From assembly GCA_019456075.1 (NCBI GenBank), contig VRUN01000009.1, forward strand, positions 1 to 40,590: a stretch of DNA of 40,590 bases. Direction: 5' to 3'. Below are positions 24,149-31,776 of this stretch, piece after piece. The stretch is from Candidatus Methylomirabilota bacterium (GTDB lineage Bacteria; Methylomirabilota; Methylomirabilia; Methylomirabilales; CSP1-5). The notes under the pieces are model-generated. The model made no database searches and was not told the DNA's origin. It saw nothing but the letters and a program-made list of their open reading frames with translations. Numbering within the stretch: the stretch's first letter is position 1; every line of letters starts with the position of its first letter. The position numbers and the translations under genes were made by a program.

Positions 24149-24994
24149 CTAGGGAATCAGGCGAAAGGAAAAGGTTATGGCTCCTTCGGGAGAGGGTTTG
24201 GCTAAGGTCTCTGCCGGCGGATGCATCGGCTCGCCCAGTTCCCCGAGGGCAGCCAAGAACTCAGGGTAAGCCGATGCAGGTATCGTCAGGATGAGCTGAT
24301 GCTCTCCCTTCTTTTCCAGAAGCTTGCCACCGAGCCTTTTGACGATGTTAGCGACCCGGGAGGCCGCCTGTGAGGGGTTCTTCGTCTTGAGGATCATCTC
24401 CGGCATAGGGGAAACATCCTCCAGGGAGGCTGACGGCGCTCCCTTTCGCAGGGCGCGACCGACGGCATCCGCTTCCCCTAGAGCCTTCTGTTCGTCCTCA
24501 ACCTTCGAGTGCGCGCGAAGTTTTTCGGCGGGTCTCTTGCGTGCGGCTTGCTCCTGCCAGTCACCCCTTTGTCCTCTGGCTATAGGAGTAGTCTTATCTC
24601 GAGATTCACGTTCCGTAACGGCTTGTGGCAGCGGCGCCTGAGCAAGCTCCGGAGCAGAACGGTAGACATACACGGCCCCAAGGGTAACTAACAGCAGAGC
24701 CATGGCCTCTAGGGGGAGCTTGATGTGGAGGGGGAAAAAGAGCCGGGAGACGAGGTGCCGCCATCTCGATCCCCCCTCGGCACTCACGCCAGCCTGGATC
24801 GCCGCCGTGAGCCGGGGTGGCACCTCAATCTCCTCCAGAGACTGAAGAGTCGAGACGGTCCGCCGGAGTAGAGCGAGTTCCTGTCGGCAGCCGACACATG
24901 CCTCCACATGGCTTTCTATGCTTCGTCGCTCCGCTGCCTCGAGCTCATCCTCGAGATAGGCTGAAAACCGGTCTTGAATTTCCTCGCAACGCAT
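24149..24994 (-). CDS. Anti-sigma factor, zf-HC2 type with extracytoplasmic DUF4349-like domain
   Basis: This 281-aa membrane protein has an N-terminal zinc anti-sigma module with Cys3, His29, Cys33 and Cys36 (HVEACVGC). A cytoplasmic linker leads to a transmembrane helix near residues 93-111. After a low-complexity basic linker comes a C-terminal domain (about 195-281, with SQAASRVANIVKRLGGKLLE and IPASAYPEFLAALGELG) like DUF4349. The ATG at 24994 shares its A with the TGA of the upstream sigma gene, which makes the pair translationally coupled; GTG at 24997 is an alternative. Such factors hold their cognate ECF sigma inactive until an envelope signal arrives. Confidence 0.85.
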   Translation of the reverse strand: MRCEEIQDRFSAYLEDELEAAERRSIESHVEACVGCRQELALLRRTVSTLQSLEEIEVPPRLTAAIQAGVSAEGGSRWRHLVSRLFFPLHIKLPLEAMALLLVTLGAVYVYRSAPELAQAPLPQAVTERESRDKTTPIARGQRGDWQEQAARKRPAEKLRAHSKVEDEQKALGEADAVGRALRKGAPSASLEDVSPMPEMILKTKNPSQAASRVANIVKRLGGKLLEKKGEHQLILTIPASAYPEFLAALGELGEPMHPPAETLAKPSPEGAITFSFRLIP

Positions 24995-25602
24995 CACGCC
25001 TCCAGATAGTTCCGGATTTTCTCTTTCAGCTCCATCCGAGCCCGATGAATTCGCGACCGGACGGTCCCCCCCTCGAGGTTGAGGGCCGAAGCGATCTCAT
25101 CGTAGGACAGGCCCTGAATATCCCGCAGGACCAGCACCGCCCGGTGTTCCGGCGTGAGCTCCGCCAGCTTTGCCTGCACCACGGCATGGAGCTCTCGCTG
25201 CTCCATCCGCTCGTCCACCGGGGCGGAGGGATCCGGAAGCTGCGCAAGCGGATTCCCATTTGAGGGCTCTTTTGCGAGCGCGGTCACGGCAATCTCACGG
25301 CCCTTCCGCCTGAGCGCATTCAGACAGTGGTTATGGGCGATGCGGAACAGCCAGGTACCAAAGGCCGCCTCCCCTCGAAATCGGGGCAAGGCTTCGTAGG
25401 CCTTGAGAAACACCTCTTGGGTGAGATCCTCCGCGAAACCCCGCTCGCCCACCATCCGGTAGATGAAGTTGAGGATCCTTCTCTGGTGTCTCTGGAGGAG
25501 AGAGGTAAAAGCATCCCGATCCCCGGCCACGACCAGGTCCACGAGCTCGCGATCCACGTCCCGGCCCCCGGAGTTCATGCCATGGGAAGAGCGTGTGGCC
25601 AT
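24994..25602 (-). CDS. rpoE: ECF (RpoE-like) RNA polymerase sigma factor
   Basis: This 202-aa group 4 sigma factor has region 2 at about residues 20-95 (LLQRHQRRILNFIYRMVG, FAEDLTQEVFLKAY, GTWLFRIAHNHCLNALRR) and region 4 at about 140-195 (LTPEHRAVLVLRDIQGLSYDEIASAL, GTVRSRIHRARMEL). It heads the operon with its anti-sigma factor. Its own upstream DNA carries the GGAACTTTTT/GTCTAAA promoter, so it likely activates itself. The -10 element ends only 10 bp before the ATG at 25602 and there is no ribosome binding site, so the mRNA may be leaderless. A later start at 25578 is possible. Confidence 0.9.
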   Translation of the reverse strand: MATRSSHGMNSGGRDVDRELVDLVVAGDRDAFTSLLQRHQRRILNFIYRMVGERGFAEDLTQEVFLKAYEALPRFRGEAAFGTWLFRIAHNHCLNALRRKGREIAVTALAKEPSNGNPLAQLPDPSAPVDERMEQRELHAVVQAKLAELTPEHRAVLVLRDIQGLSYDEIASALNLEGGTVRSRIHRARMELKEKIRNYLEA

Positions 25603-25611
25603 CTCTGGAGA

Positions 25612-25641
25612 TTTAGACTACCCCGCTGCTCAAAAAGTTCC
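25612..25641 (-). promoter_or_regulatory. Predicted autoregulatory ECF-type promoter of the sigma operon
   Basis: GGAACTTTTT (25641-25632) and GTCTAAA (25618-25612) lie 13 bp apart on the minus strand, just before the sigma gene. The elements match the classical sigma-E type and the promoter at 24061-24089. Confidence 0.75.
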
Positions 25642-25758
25642 ATTGGTCCCTCCACTGCCGTCCGGCCACACCCGCCCCGGTCTGATGGGGGCATCCCGCT
25701 CACCGTAGCACCGGTGCACACCCCGGTCAATACAGCGCCTGGAACAACGCGCCGATCC

Positions 25759-25787
25759 TTGACACCATCCTCTCGTTGCTCTAGAGT
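25759..25787 (+). promoter_or_regulatory. Predicted sigma-70 promoter of the AttH/CrtC-like gene
   Basis: TTGACA (25759-25764), 17 bp, TAGAGT (25782-25787). The expected transcription start, about 25794, is only 3 bp before the ATG at 25797. Confidence 0.5.
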
Positions 25788-25796
25788 CGGCCCGAG

Positions 25797-26903
25797 ATGC
25801 TCTGCTTTCGCAAGGCGTTCGCGTTCTCAATGCTCTTCGTGGTCGGCCTCTTCACCGGAGCCCAGGCCGACTTGTACCGCCGGGCCCTGCCCGGCTACCG
25901 CTTCCAATTCCCGCAGGATCACTTTAGTCATCCCGAATTCAAGACCGAATGGTGGTATTACACCGGACATCTGCAGACGGCCGATGGCGAACGGTACGGT
26001 TATCAGATGACCTTCTTCCGCGTAGGGACCGAAGGAGGACGGAGTGCAGTGAACCCCTCCCGTTGGACGGTGCGTGATCTCTTTTTGGCTCACTTCGCCG
26101 TCTCGGATCTGAACCGTGAACGTTTTCACTTCACGGATCGGCTCAACCGGGGTGCGTTGGGGGGCGCCGGGGCCAGCACCGAGGCCCTGAAGGTCTGGAA
26201 CGGCGATTGGCGTCTTGAGGCGGAAGGCAAAACACATCGATTACAGGCCAAAGATGAAAAATTCACCCTGGACCTCACCCTGTCCCCCCTCAAGCCGCCA
26301 GTGGTCCATGGCAAAGGCGGGGTGAGCCAGAAGGGGGAGGGGGCAGGGTACGCCTCACATTATTATTCCCTGACCCGCCTCAAGAGCGCCGGGACGATAA
26401 CCGTGAATGGGCGGACGAGGCGGGTCGAGGGGTGGAGCTGGATGGATCACGAGTTTGGCAGCAGTCTATTGCGTGAAGAGCACGAGGGGTGGGACTGGTT
26501 CGGCCTTCAGCTCGATAATCGCGTCGAATTGATGTTCTATCTGATGCGACGGAGAGGGGGAGACTCCGATCCACATTCCAGCGGGACGCTGATTCTGCCG
26601 GACGGGGCCTCCCTTCCCCTGACCCTCTCGCAAGTCCAAGTTCGGCCGACCGGAACCTGGCAGAGTCCGCGCAGTAAGGCCACCTATCCCATGGGATGGG
26701 AAATCCAGATTCCGGACCATGGGATCACCCTCACGCTGACACCGAGTTTCCCCGATCAGGAGCTGGATACCCAAAAGAGCACCAGGGTCATCTACTGGGA
26801 GGGGAGCGTCGAAATACGGGGACAGTATCAAGGCACCTCAGTCGCCGGTCAGGGATATGTGGAACTGACCGGGTACGCGGCAAAATTCAACAAGCGAATC
26901 TAA
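25797..26903 (+). CDS. Exported lipocalin-like protein, AttH/CrtC family
   Basis: This 368-aa protein starts with a signal peptide (basic MLCFRKAF, hydrophobic core to GLFTGAQA). The mature part contains the family hallmark FKTEWWYYTGHL, then GYQMTFFR, YSLTRLKSAGTI, VEGWSWMDHEFGSSLL and WDWFGLQLDNRVELMFYLMR, typical of the AttH and hydroxyneurosporene synthase (CrtC) N-terminal lipocalin-like fold. In some bacteria AttH works with an AttEFG ABC exporter. Here an ABC/FtsX pair lies about 6.6 kb away, so a link is only suggestive. The ATG at 25797 has no ribosome binding site but is needed to complete the signal peptide. Confidence 0.82.
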   Translation: MLCFRKAFAFSMLFVVGLFTGAQADLYRRALPGYRFQFPQDHFSHPEFKTEWWYYTGHLQTADGERYGYQMTFFRVGTEGGRSAVNPSRWTVRDLFLAHFAVSDLNRERFHFTDRLNRGALGGAGASTEALKVWNGDWRLEAEGKTHRLQAKDEKFTLDLTLSPLKPPVVHGKGGVSQKGEGAGYASHYYSLTRLKSAGTITVNGRTRRVEGWSWMDHEFGSSLLREEHEGWDWFGLQLDNRVELMFYLMRRRGGDSDPHSSGTLILPDGASLPLTLSQVQVRPTGTWQSPRSKATYPMGWEIQIPDHGITLTLTPSFPDQELDTQKSTRVIYWEGSVEIRGQYQGTSVAGQGYVELTGYAAKFNKRI

Positions 26904-26915
26904 AAGGAGTCGCCG

Positions 26916-27410
26916 GTGGACCTGACAAGCGACGAGAAACATCTTCTGGAGCGATTTCGATCCCTCGGGGAGGAAGCGCGGGATGAACTGTTGTCTCTGA
27001 GTGACAGGCTAGCGGCCGCCAGGCAGAAGCAGAAGCCTCCCCACTATCGGGACCTCATTGGAGAGGAGGTCGTGCGCAGAGAAAGGGGCCAGACCGAAGT
27101 CCGGATCCCGATCAGGCCTTTTGTGTTAAACCGCAGCGGGGTCGTGCATGGCGGGGTGATCTGTACCCTGATGGACGAGGCGATTGGTTGGGCAGCGTAC
27201 GATAGTTTGGGGGAAGGGGGGCACGTAGTCACCACCGAGCTCAAGATCAATTTTCTCACGGCAGCAACGAGCGGGATTCTGACTGGCCATGGGCGAGTCG
27301 TCCGCCAAGGGAAACACCTCATCGTCGGGGAAGGGGATATCCTCGATCAGGAGGGGAGGCTCTTGGCCCGGGGGCTCGGTACCTGGATGATTACTAGTCC
27401 CGCCAGCTGA
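26916..27410 (+). CDS. PaaI-family hotdog thioesterase
   Basis: This 164-aa protein has a hotdog-fold thioesterase domain from about residue 40 to the end. It carries SGVVHGGVICTLMDEAIGWAAY, where HGG and the following acidic residue form the usual active site, then TTELKINFLTAA and GHGRVVRQGKHLIVGEGDI. The first 40 residues are a helical extension (DEKHLLERFRSLGEEARDELL). It starts with GTG at 26916, preceded by AAAAGGAG, 12 bp after the AttH-like gene. It presumably hydrolyses an acyl-CoA or aryl-CoA. Confidence 0.85.
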   Translation: MDLTSDEKHLLERFRSLGEEARDELLSLSDRLAAARQKQKPPHYRDLIGEEVVRRERGQTEVRIPIRPFVLNRSGVVHGGVICTLMDEAIGWAAYDSLGEGGHVVTTELKINFLTAATSGILTGHGRVVRQGKHLIVGEGDILDQEGRLLARGLGTWMITSPAS

Positions 27411-27421
27411 GGGAGCCGAAC

Positions 27422-28195
27422 GTGAAGCAAGATCCTCAGACCCTGCCCAAGGGGGCATTAGAGCTGGTCGTCCTTGGGGCGGGGGATGCCTTCGGTAGCG
27501 GCGGACGGAATCAGCCGGCTTTCCTGATACATCTTTCCGCCTGGGCCTTCCTCCTGGACTGCGGGGCCACAACCCTCGTCGCTCTGAAGCGGTTCGGGTT
27601 GGACCCCGGTGCGATCGGGGCCATCCTTCTCAGCCACCTCCACGGGGATCACACCGCCGGTATTCCATTTCTCTTCCTTCAGTATCAGTTCCTGACCCGC
27701 CGAGAAGAACCCCTGGTGATTGCAGGTCCTCCCGGAACCGAAGAACGGATTGAAGGGCTCTGGGGGCTGATGTACAAAGAAACCCGCGACATGATGGAAC
27801 GACGGTTCCCCGTTCAGTATCTGGAGCTTGAGCCAAAAAAATGGACGCGCATCGGGCCTGTGGAGGTGTTCCCCCGGCAGGTGGTCCATCACCACCGGAA
27901 GGTTGCCTACGGGTACCAGGTGAAGGCGGGGGAAAAGGTCCTGGGTTATTCGGGTGATACCGAGTGGACGGATGAACTCATCAAACTCGCCGACGGCTGC
28001 GACCTCTTCATCTGCGAATCCTACCGATATGAACGAAACCTCCCCTTTCACATGAGCTACAAAGATATCCAGGCGCACCGGTCTGCGTTCAACTGCAAGC
28101 GCCTCCTCCTCACCCACCTGCACGCCGATGCCCTTGCCCACATTGATGATATTCAAGATGAGGTTGCGTACGACGGCATGCGTATTCTTCTGTAG
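27422..28195 (+). CDS. Metallo-beta-lactamase fold hydrolase, RNase Z-like
   Basis: This 257-aa protein begins at a GTG 11 bp after the thioesterase stop. It has VVLGAGDAFGSGGRNQPAFLIH near the start, the metal motif LLSHLHGDHTAGIP, a late YSGDTEWTDELI block and a final LLLTHLHADAL motif. These are the four metal-binding sites of the RNase Z/ElaC-like and related MBL hydrolases. The protein lacks a recognisable extended exosite arm, so tRNA 3' processing is not certain. It is convergent with the DUF169 gene, 16 bp away. Confidence 0.82.
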   Translation: MKQDPQTLPKGALELVVLGAGDAFGSGGRNQPAFLIHLSAWAFLLDCGATTLVALKRFGLDPGAIGAILLSHLHGDHTAGIPFLFLQYQFLTRREEPLVIAGPPGTEERIEGLWGLMYKETRDMMERRFPVQYLELEPKKWTRIGPVEVFPRQVVHHHRKVAYGYQVKAGEKVLGYSGDTEWTDELIKLADGCDLFICESYRYERNLPFHMSYKDIQAHRSAFNCKRLLLTHLHADALAHIDDIQDEVAYDGMRILL

Positions 28196-28211
28196 CCCCT
28201 CGCATGAAACC

Positions 28212-29003
28212 CTACTTGGACTTCTTCCCCTCCGCCTCCCACAGAGGGAACAGTGCCATGTATTTCTCAGGGAAGGCAGCTTCGTAGCGAAGATACGAGG
28301 CGGTCGGGTAGCGATGGCCAGCGCTGTGAGTTTCGCGAAGCCCCTCGAGGACCTCGGGAAGGCGGCTGTAGGGGATCGAGAAGGCCATCTCGTCATCCTG
28401 CACCTGGGCGAAGATCCGATCGCCGGAGCAGGGGAGAATGACGTTACACTCCCCAGTCTTGACCGGCGTCACAATGAGGTCAGCGCAGTCCAAGCGACCG
28501 CCAAAGGAGGAGGTGAGCTTCCCTCCTCGGTGCCAGAGGGCGGCTTGGACCAAGCGCATGATCTGAGCCGAGTTACCGTAGAGACAAACGACCTCCGGAA
28601 TGAAGTCTGCCCGGTGTAGCGGTGCCATGAGGATCGTCCGGTAGCGGCCCGTCTCGTGCCGATCGACGGCTGCCTCGGACCGCGCGCCCGCCTCGGCAGT
28701 GGCGGTATACATCCCCTCACAGAGATTTCCCTGGGTATAAATGGGAAGCGGCTTGTCGAATCCGAGCACCAGCACCCCCAACGAGCACTGCATGTCTTCC
28801 TTGGTCATCGCGATGGTCCACCCATAGCGGCGCACCATATTGTAGCCTTGGCAGGTGGAGAAGTGGCGTTCCATATCCCGAAAGGGACGCCGGGCCTTTT
28901 CGGGTATCGGCTCCCCGTCCGCGAGCATTTTTATGGCAATGGGGTAGCTCTGGAGCAGCAGATATTCCATGAGCGTTGCGTACGCCTGCTTCAGCTCATC
29001 CAT
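28212..29003 (-). CDS. DUF169 family protein
   Basis: This 263-aa cytoplasmic protein belongs to the DUF169 family, which occurs widely in anaerobes and methanogens and has no settled function. It has LLQSYPIAIKMLADGEPIPEKARRP, Cys residues at FSTCQGYNMVRRYG and MQCSLGVLVLGF, a middle VVCLYGNSAQIMRLVQAAL and a late EGLRETHSAGHRYPTASYLRYE. GAGGAGGG lies 7 bp before the ATG at 29003, which decides the start over an upstream extension. The conserved Cys residues may bind a metal or cofactor. Confidence 0.82.
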   Translation of the reverse strand: MDELKQAYATLMEYLLLQSYPIAIKMLADGEPIPEKARRPFRDMERHFSTCQGYNMVRRYGWTIAMTKEDMQCSLGVLVLGFDKPLPIYTQGNLCEGMYTATAEAGARSEAAVDRHETGRYRTILMAPLHRADFIPEVVCLYGNSAQIMRLVQAALWHRGGKLTSSFGGRLDCADLIVTPVKTGECNVILPCSGDRIFAQVQDDEMAFSIPYSRLPEVLEGLRETHSAGHRYPTASYLRYEAAFPEKYMALFPLWEAEGKKSK

Positions 29004-29133
29004 GATCTTTCCCTCCTCACTTGCCCGTGCACGGACCGCATCTTCGCTTGAGGTAAGCATACACCATTGTCGCACTCCCGACCTCCGTCTTTTTCAACTG
29101 GTGTCGGACCAACAGGGAAAAGACGAATCGTTT

Positions 29134-29164
29134 TTGAGCACTGGGGAATCATCTTTGGTAGAAT
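29134..29164 (+). promoter_or_regulatory. Possible promoter of the cobalamin adenosyltransferase gene
   Basis: TTGAGC (29134-29139) and TAGAAT (29159-29164) with a 19-bp spacer. The long spacing makes it a weak call. No cobalamin riboswitch box was seen in the 53-bp leader. Confidence 0.3.
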
Positions 29165-29217
29165 AGAGCGGCGGAAGGGCCGAGATCGGAAGAGACCCAC
29201 CGAAAGGAGACGAACTG

Positions 29218-29781
29218 ATGCCTCGAATTACCAAGGTCTACACGCGGACGGGAGATGACGGCACGACCGGGCTTGGCACCGGGCGCCGCGTTCCCAAAGA
29301 CTCACCCCGCATCGAGGGCTACGGAACCGTCGATGAATTGAACTCGTATATCGGCGCGGCCATAGCCACCGGGATCGATACGGGTCTCCACGCAGACCTG
29401 GCGCGGATTCAAAACGAATTGTTCCATCTGGGCTCCGATTTGTGCATTCCCGAAGAGGACAAAGCCCGCCTCAAGGTGCCGCAGATCGAACAGCGCCACG
29501 TCGACGCGCTCGAGCAGTTGATGGATCGTCTGTCGGCAGAGCTTACCCCTCTGGAAAACTTCATCCTCCCGGGCGGCTCTCCCGGCGCCGCGCACCTGCA
29601 CATTGCGCGCACTGTCTGCCGCCGAGCCGAGCGACTGGTGATCGCCCTCAGCCGCAAGGAAGCCGTGGGCCCCTTTGCCGTGAAGTATCTCAACCGACTC
29701 TCCGATGCGTTGTTCGTCATGGCCCGGTACGAAAACAAAGCGAAGGGTGTTCCGGACATCACCTGGGACAGCCGGGCGTGA
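29218..29781 (+). CDS. pduO: ATP:cob(I)alamin adenosyltransferase, PduO type
   Basis: This enzyme makes adenosylcobalamin from ATP and cob(I)alamin. The 187-aa protein starts [19 protein letters not shown], the ATP-binding TxxGDxG motif. It continues [15 protein letters not shown] and ends with [45 protein letters not shown]. It carries all family motifs of the PduO/MMAB helical bundle. GAAAGGAG stands 8 bp before the ATG. Its stop overlaps queC (GTGA), so the two are coupled, although they serve different pathways. Confidence 0.92.
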   Translation: MPRITKVYTRTGDDGTTGLGTGRRVPKDSPRIEGYGTVDELNSYIGAAIATGIDTGLHADLARIQNELFHLGSDLCIPEEDKARLKVPQIEQRHVDALEQLMDRLSAELTPLENFILPGGSPGAAHLHIARTVCRRAERLVIALSRKEAVGPFAVKYLNRLSDALFVMARYENKAKGVPDITWDSRA

Positions 29782-30401
29782 CGGGTAAGCGAAGTCTTAT
29801 CCTCTTCAGCGGAGGGGTGGATAGCTCTACGCTCCTCGCCCGGGAGCTGAAAGAAGGTTTCGATGTCGTGCCGGTGCACATCGATTATGGCCAGCGGGGC
29901 GCGCAGATGGAGCGGCGAAAATGCGAGGCTCAGGCCAGTACCTACGGTCTGACATTAGAAACCCTCGACGCTTCTGCATTGGGCACAGGCTTTCGGCAAC
30001 GGGCGAAGAAGGACCGCGACGTTCCGTTTCCACACCGGAACCTGGTCATCCTCGCGATCGCCCTCTCATATGCCCACGAGCGGCATTGCACGCGCATCTG
30101 CCTTTCGATTAACCATGATGACACCGAAGATCACCCGGCCTCAACGGCGGCATTCATCGAATCCTTTCGCGTGATGGCGGCGACGCTTGACAAGAGATTC
30201 GAGATCGCCACACCGCTGATCGCCCTTCGAAAGGACGCGGTGGTGCTCCTCGGCGCGAGTCTCGGCGTAGACTTCTCGAATACCTATAGCTGCCTGCTCG
30301 GAGGCGACAAGCATTGCGGGAGCTGTGCGCAGTGCGGCGCACGCAAGAGGGCGTTCAGTCAAGCCGCTATTGCGGAACCGGAAGGATGGTATGAAGGCTG
30401 A
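29778..30401 (+). CDS. queC: 7-cyano-7-deazaguanine synthase QueC
   Basis: QueC makes preQ0 from 7-carboxy-7-deazaguanine, ATP and ammonia in queuosine synthesis. The 207-aa protein starts at a GTG that overlaps the pduO stop by 4 bp, which decides the start. It has the PP-loop FSGGVDSST (10-18), [23 protein letters not shown] and the zinc-binding Cys172, Cys180, Cys183, Cys186. The final 20 residues are a normal QueC tail. QueD, QueE and QueF are not in the window. Confidence 0.9.
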   Translation: MTGKRSLILFSGGVDSSTLLARELKEGFDVVPVHIDYGQRGAQMERRKCEAQASTYGLTLETLDASALGTGFRQRAKKDRDVPFPHRNLVILAIALSYAHERHCTRICLSINHDDTEDHPASTAAFIESFRVMAATLDKRFEIATPLIALRKDAVVLLGASLGVDFSNTYSCLLGGDKHCGSCAQCGARKRAFSQAAIAEPEGWYEG

Positions 30402-30417
30402 GCGCATCTGTGGAAGC

Positions 30418-30542
30418 GTCAGCGGCGGCGTTCCAACGTGGTGCTGCCGCGCATCGCCTGACCGTTGCGCAGAAACACGACCTCGACCTTATCCCCGGCC
30501 CGCTTCGATCGCAGGACAAACACGAAATCGTGCAGATTCTTG
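30418..30542 (-). repeat. 125-bp direct repeat, copy 1 (duplicated PDZ tail)
   Basis: This block matches 33814-33938 at about 95 percent (six mismatches in 125, no gaps, counted by eye). Copy 2 is the end of the M28 peptidase gene. Confidence 0.88.
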
Positions 30543-30601
30543 GTGGTGACCCCCACACCTGTCAAAGGACCCCCCACGGTGCAACCTACCCCACAGGCCA
30601 C
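30419..30601 (-). pseudogene. Orphan PDZ-domain C-terminal fragment
   Basis: The minus-strand frame ends in TGA at 30419 and reads KNLHDFVFVLRSKRAGDKVE, then a tail ending TTLERRR, the same as the end of the M28 peptidase PDZ domain apart from a few changes (NLHDF for NLHDL, AMRGS for AVRGT). The frame is closed by TAG immediately upstream of a GTG at 30601, and residues before TTKNL do not resemble a PDZ domain. I read it as a non-functional remnant left by duplication. It lies between queC and the protease gene. Confidence 0.65.
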
Positions 30602-30670
30602 CTATCGGGAATAACCTCTCCCCCGGAGGGCATCGGGTCGGCCAGGACAGTGCGAAACACTCGGGTAGGG

Positions 30671-31768
30671 TTATGGGCGCTTCACGTGGGTTGTCGGAAT
30701 TCTCCACGCTTCCTTCAACACCAAGAGTGCGGCATCCATTTTCACCGCGATGGCGTGGAGTGCATCAACTTTAGTGACCATCCCTATGAGGGCACCACGT
30801 CCGTCAAAAACCGGGCCGCCGGAGTTTCCCCGCTCGATGGCGGATTTCGTAAAACGAAACTTCCGGAAGTCTCCACGATCATTGAGTCCCGCAATCGTGT
30901 TCGCATTGACAGACAGGTGCCATTCTAAATCAAGCGGGTGGCCCAAGGTCGAGACTTTCTCTCCTTCCCTCAGCTTTGATATATCTCCGAGCGTGAATCC
31001 CGGGAGATCCGTGGGGATGTGCCGTCCTTTGACCGGCTCAACCGTGATTACCGCAATGTCCAGGTCTTCATCATACTTCTCGAAGCGCCTTCCTTGAAAC
31101 TTCTCGTACTGCTTGTCAAAGAACACGACCTCAATCGTTTGAGCGCCCTCGACCACATGATGTGCCGTCAGGACCAAGACGATATTCTTTTCGAGGCTTG
31201 CAACGATTCCCGCCCCTGTGTCTTTCACCTTTCCAGACTTATGAGCGATGATCTTCACCACACCTCGTTTCAACACATTGTATCCGACACGGGAGGAATC
31301 CCACTGTTCAGGACCGCGTGGACGCGGCGCGGGAGGACTCGGCGGGGCAGGAGGACGCTTCGTCTCGGGCTTGGGAGCCGGCGCGTCCGGCACCCGGGCG
31401 GGAACACCCGCCTCCTCCACGATGACCTCACCCCAGAGCGTCTCGACCACCGAAGTGCCATCCCCGATCTCGACGGAATACGCGTAGCGCCCCACCTTGT
31501 CAAACCGGCCGGTGGCGGAGCTTGTCACGTCGTCCAGCATCCTCGGCGCCCCCTCCTCTCCCCTAAAATAAATGCGCGCCAAGAACCCTGTCCGGTTTTG
31601 CCAGATCACCTCCTCGCCTTTCTGGACCACAAGGGTTGAAGGATTCATGTATGGACCAGGGTTGAGAACAACAGTCTTCTTGGCCTCGACCGTGGGAGGC
31701 GCGCATAAGGCCAGGCGTACGAATCCTATGGCCAACACCGCGAGAATGACCTTCGCCCCTCTTTTCAT
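30671..31768 (-). CDS. Secreted trypsin-like serine protease with N-terminal cupredoxin-like domain
   Basis: This 365-aa protein has a signal peptide (MKRGAKVILAVLAIGFVRLA). A beta-rich domain (about 30-118) with NPSTLVVQKGEEVIWQNRTG and a final VGRYAYSVE resembles a cupredoxin or blue-copper fold, but the His and Cys copper ligands are not evident. A Pro-rich linker (about 123-152) leads to a trypsin-like domain with His204, Asp237 and Ser316 (GNSGGP). There is no PDZ domain. GGGGGAGTAGGAG lies upstream of the ATG at 31768. It is 8 bp downstream of the next gene on the same strand. Confidence 0.78.
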   Translation of the reverse strand: MKRGAKVILAVLAIGFVRLALCAPPTVEAKKTVVLNPGPYMNPSTLVVQKGEEVIWQNRTGFLARIYFRGEEGAPRMLDDVTSSATGRFDKVGRYAYSVEIGDGTSVVETLWGEVIVEEAGVPARVPDAPAPKPETKRPPAPPSPPAPRPRGPEQWDSSRVGYNVLKRGVVKIIAHKSGKVKDTGAGIVASLEKNIVLVLTAHHVVEGAQTIEVVFFDKQYEKFQGRRFEKYDEDLDIAVITVEPVKGRHIPTDLPGFTLGDISKLREGEKVSTLGHPLDLEWHLSVNANTIAGLNDRGDFRKFRFTKSAIERGNSGGPVFDGRGALIGMVTKVDALHAIAVKMDAALLVLKEAWRIPTTHVKRP

Positions 31769-31776
31769 GCCAACTC

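Noticed and set aside
27458-28396. A 312-codon minus-strand frame
   Set aside because: It is antisense to the MBL gene and the end of DUF169, with no supporting motif.
29442-30401. A longer queC frame starting inside pduO
   Set aside because: The extension reads out of frame through pduO. The GTG at 29778 gives the family start and a 4-bp overlap.
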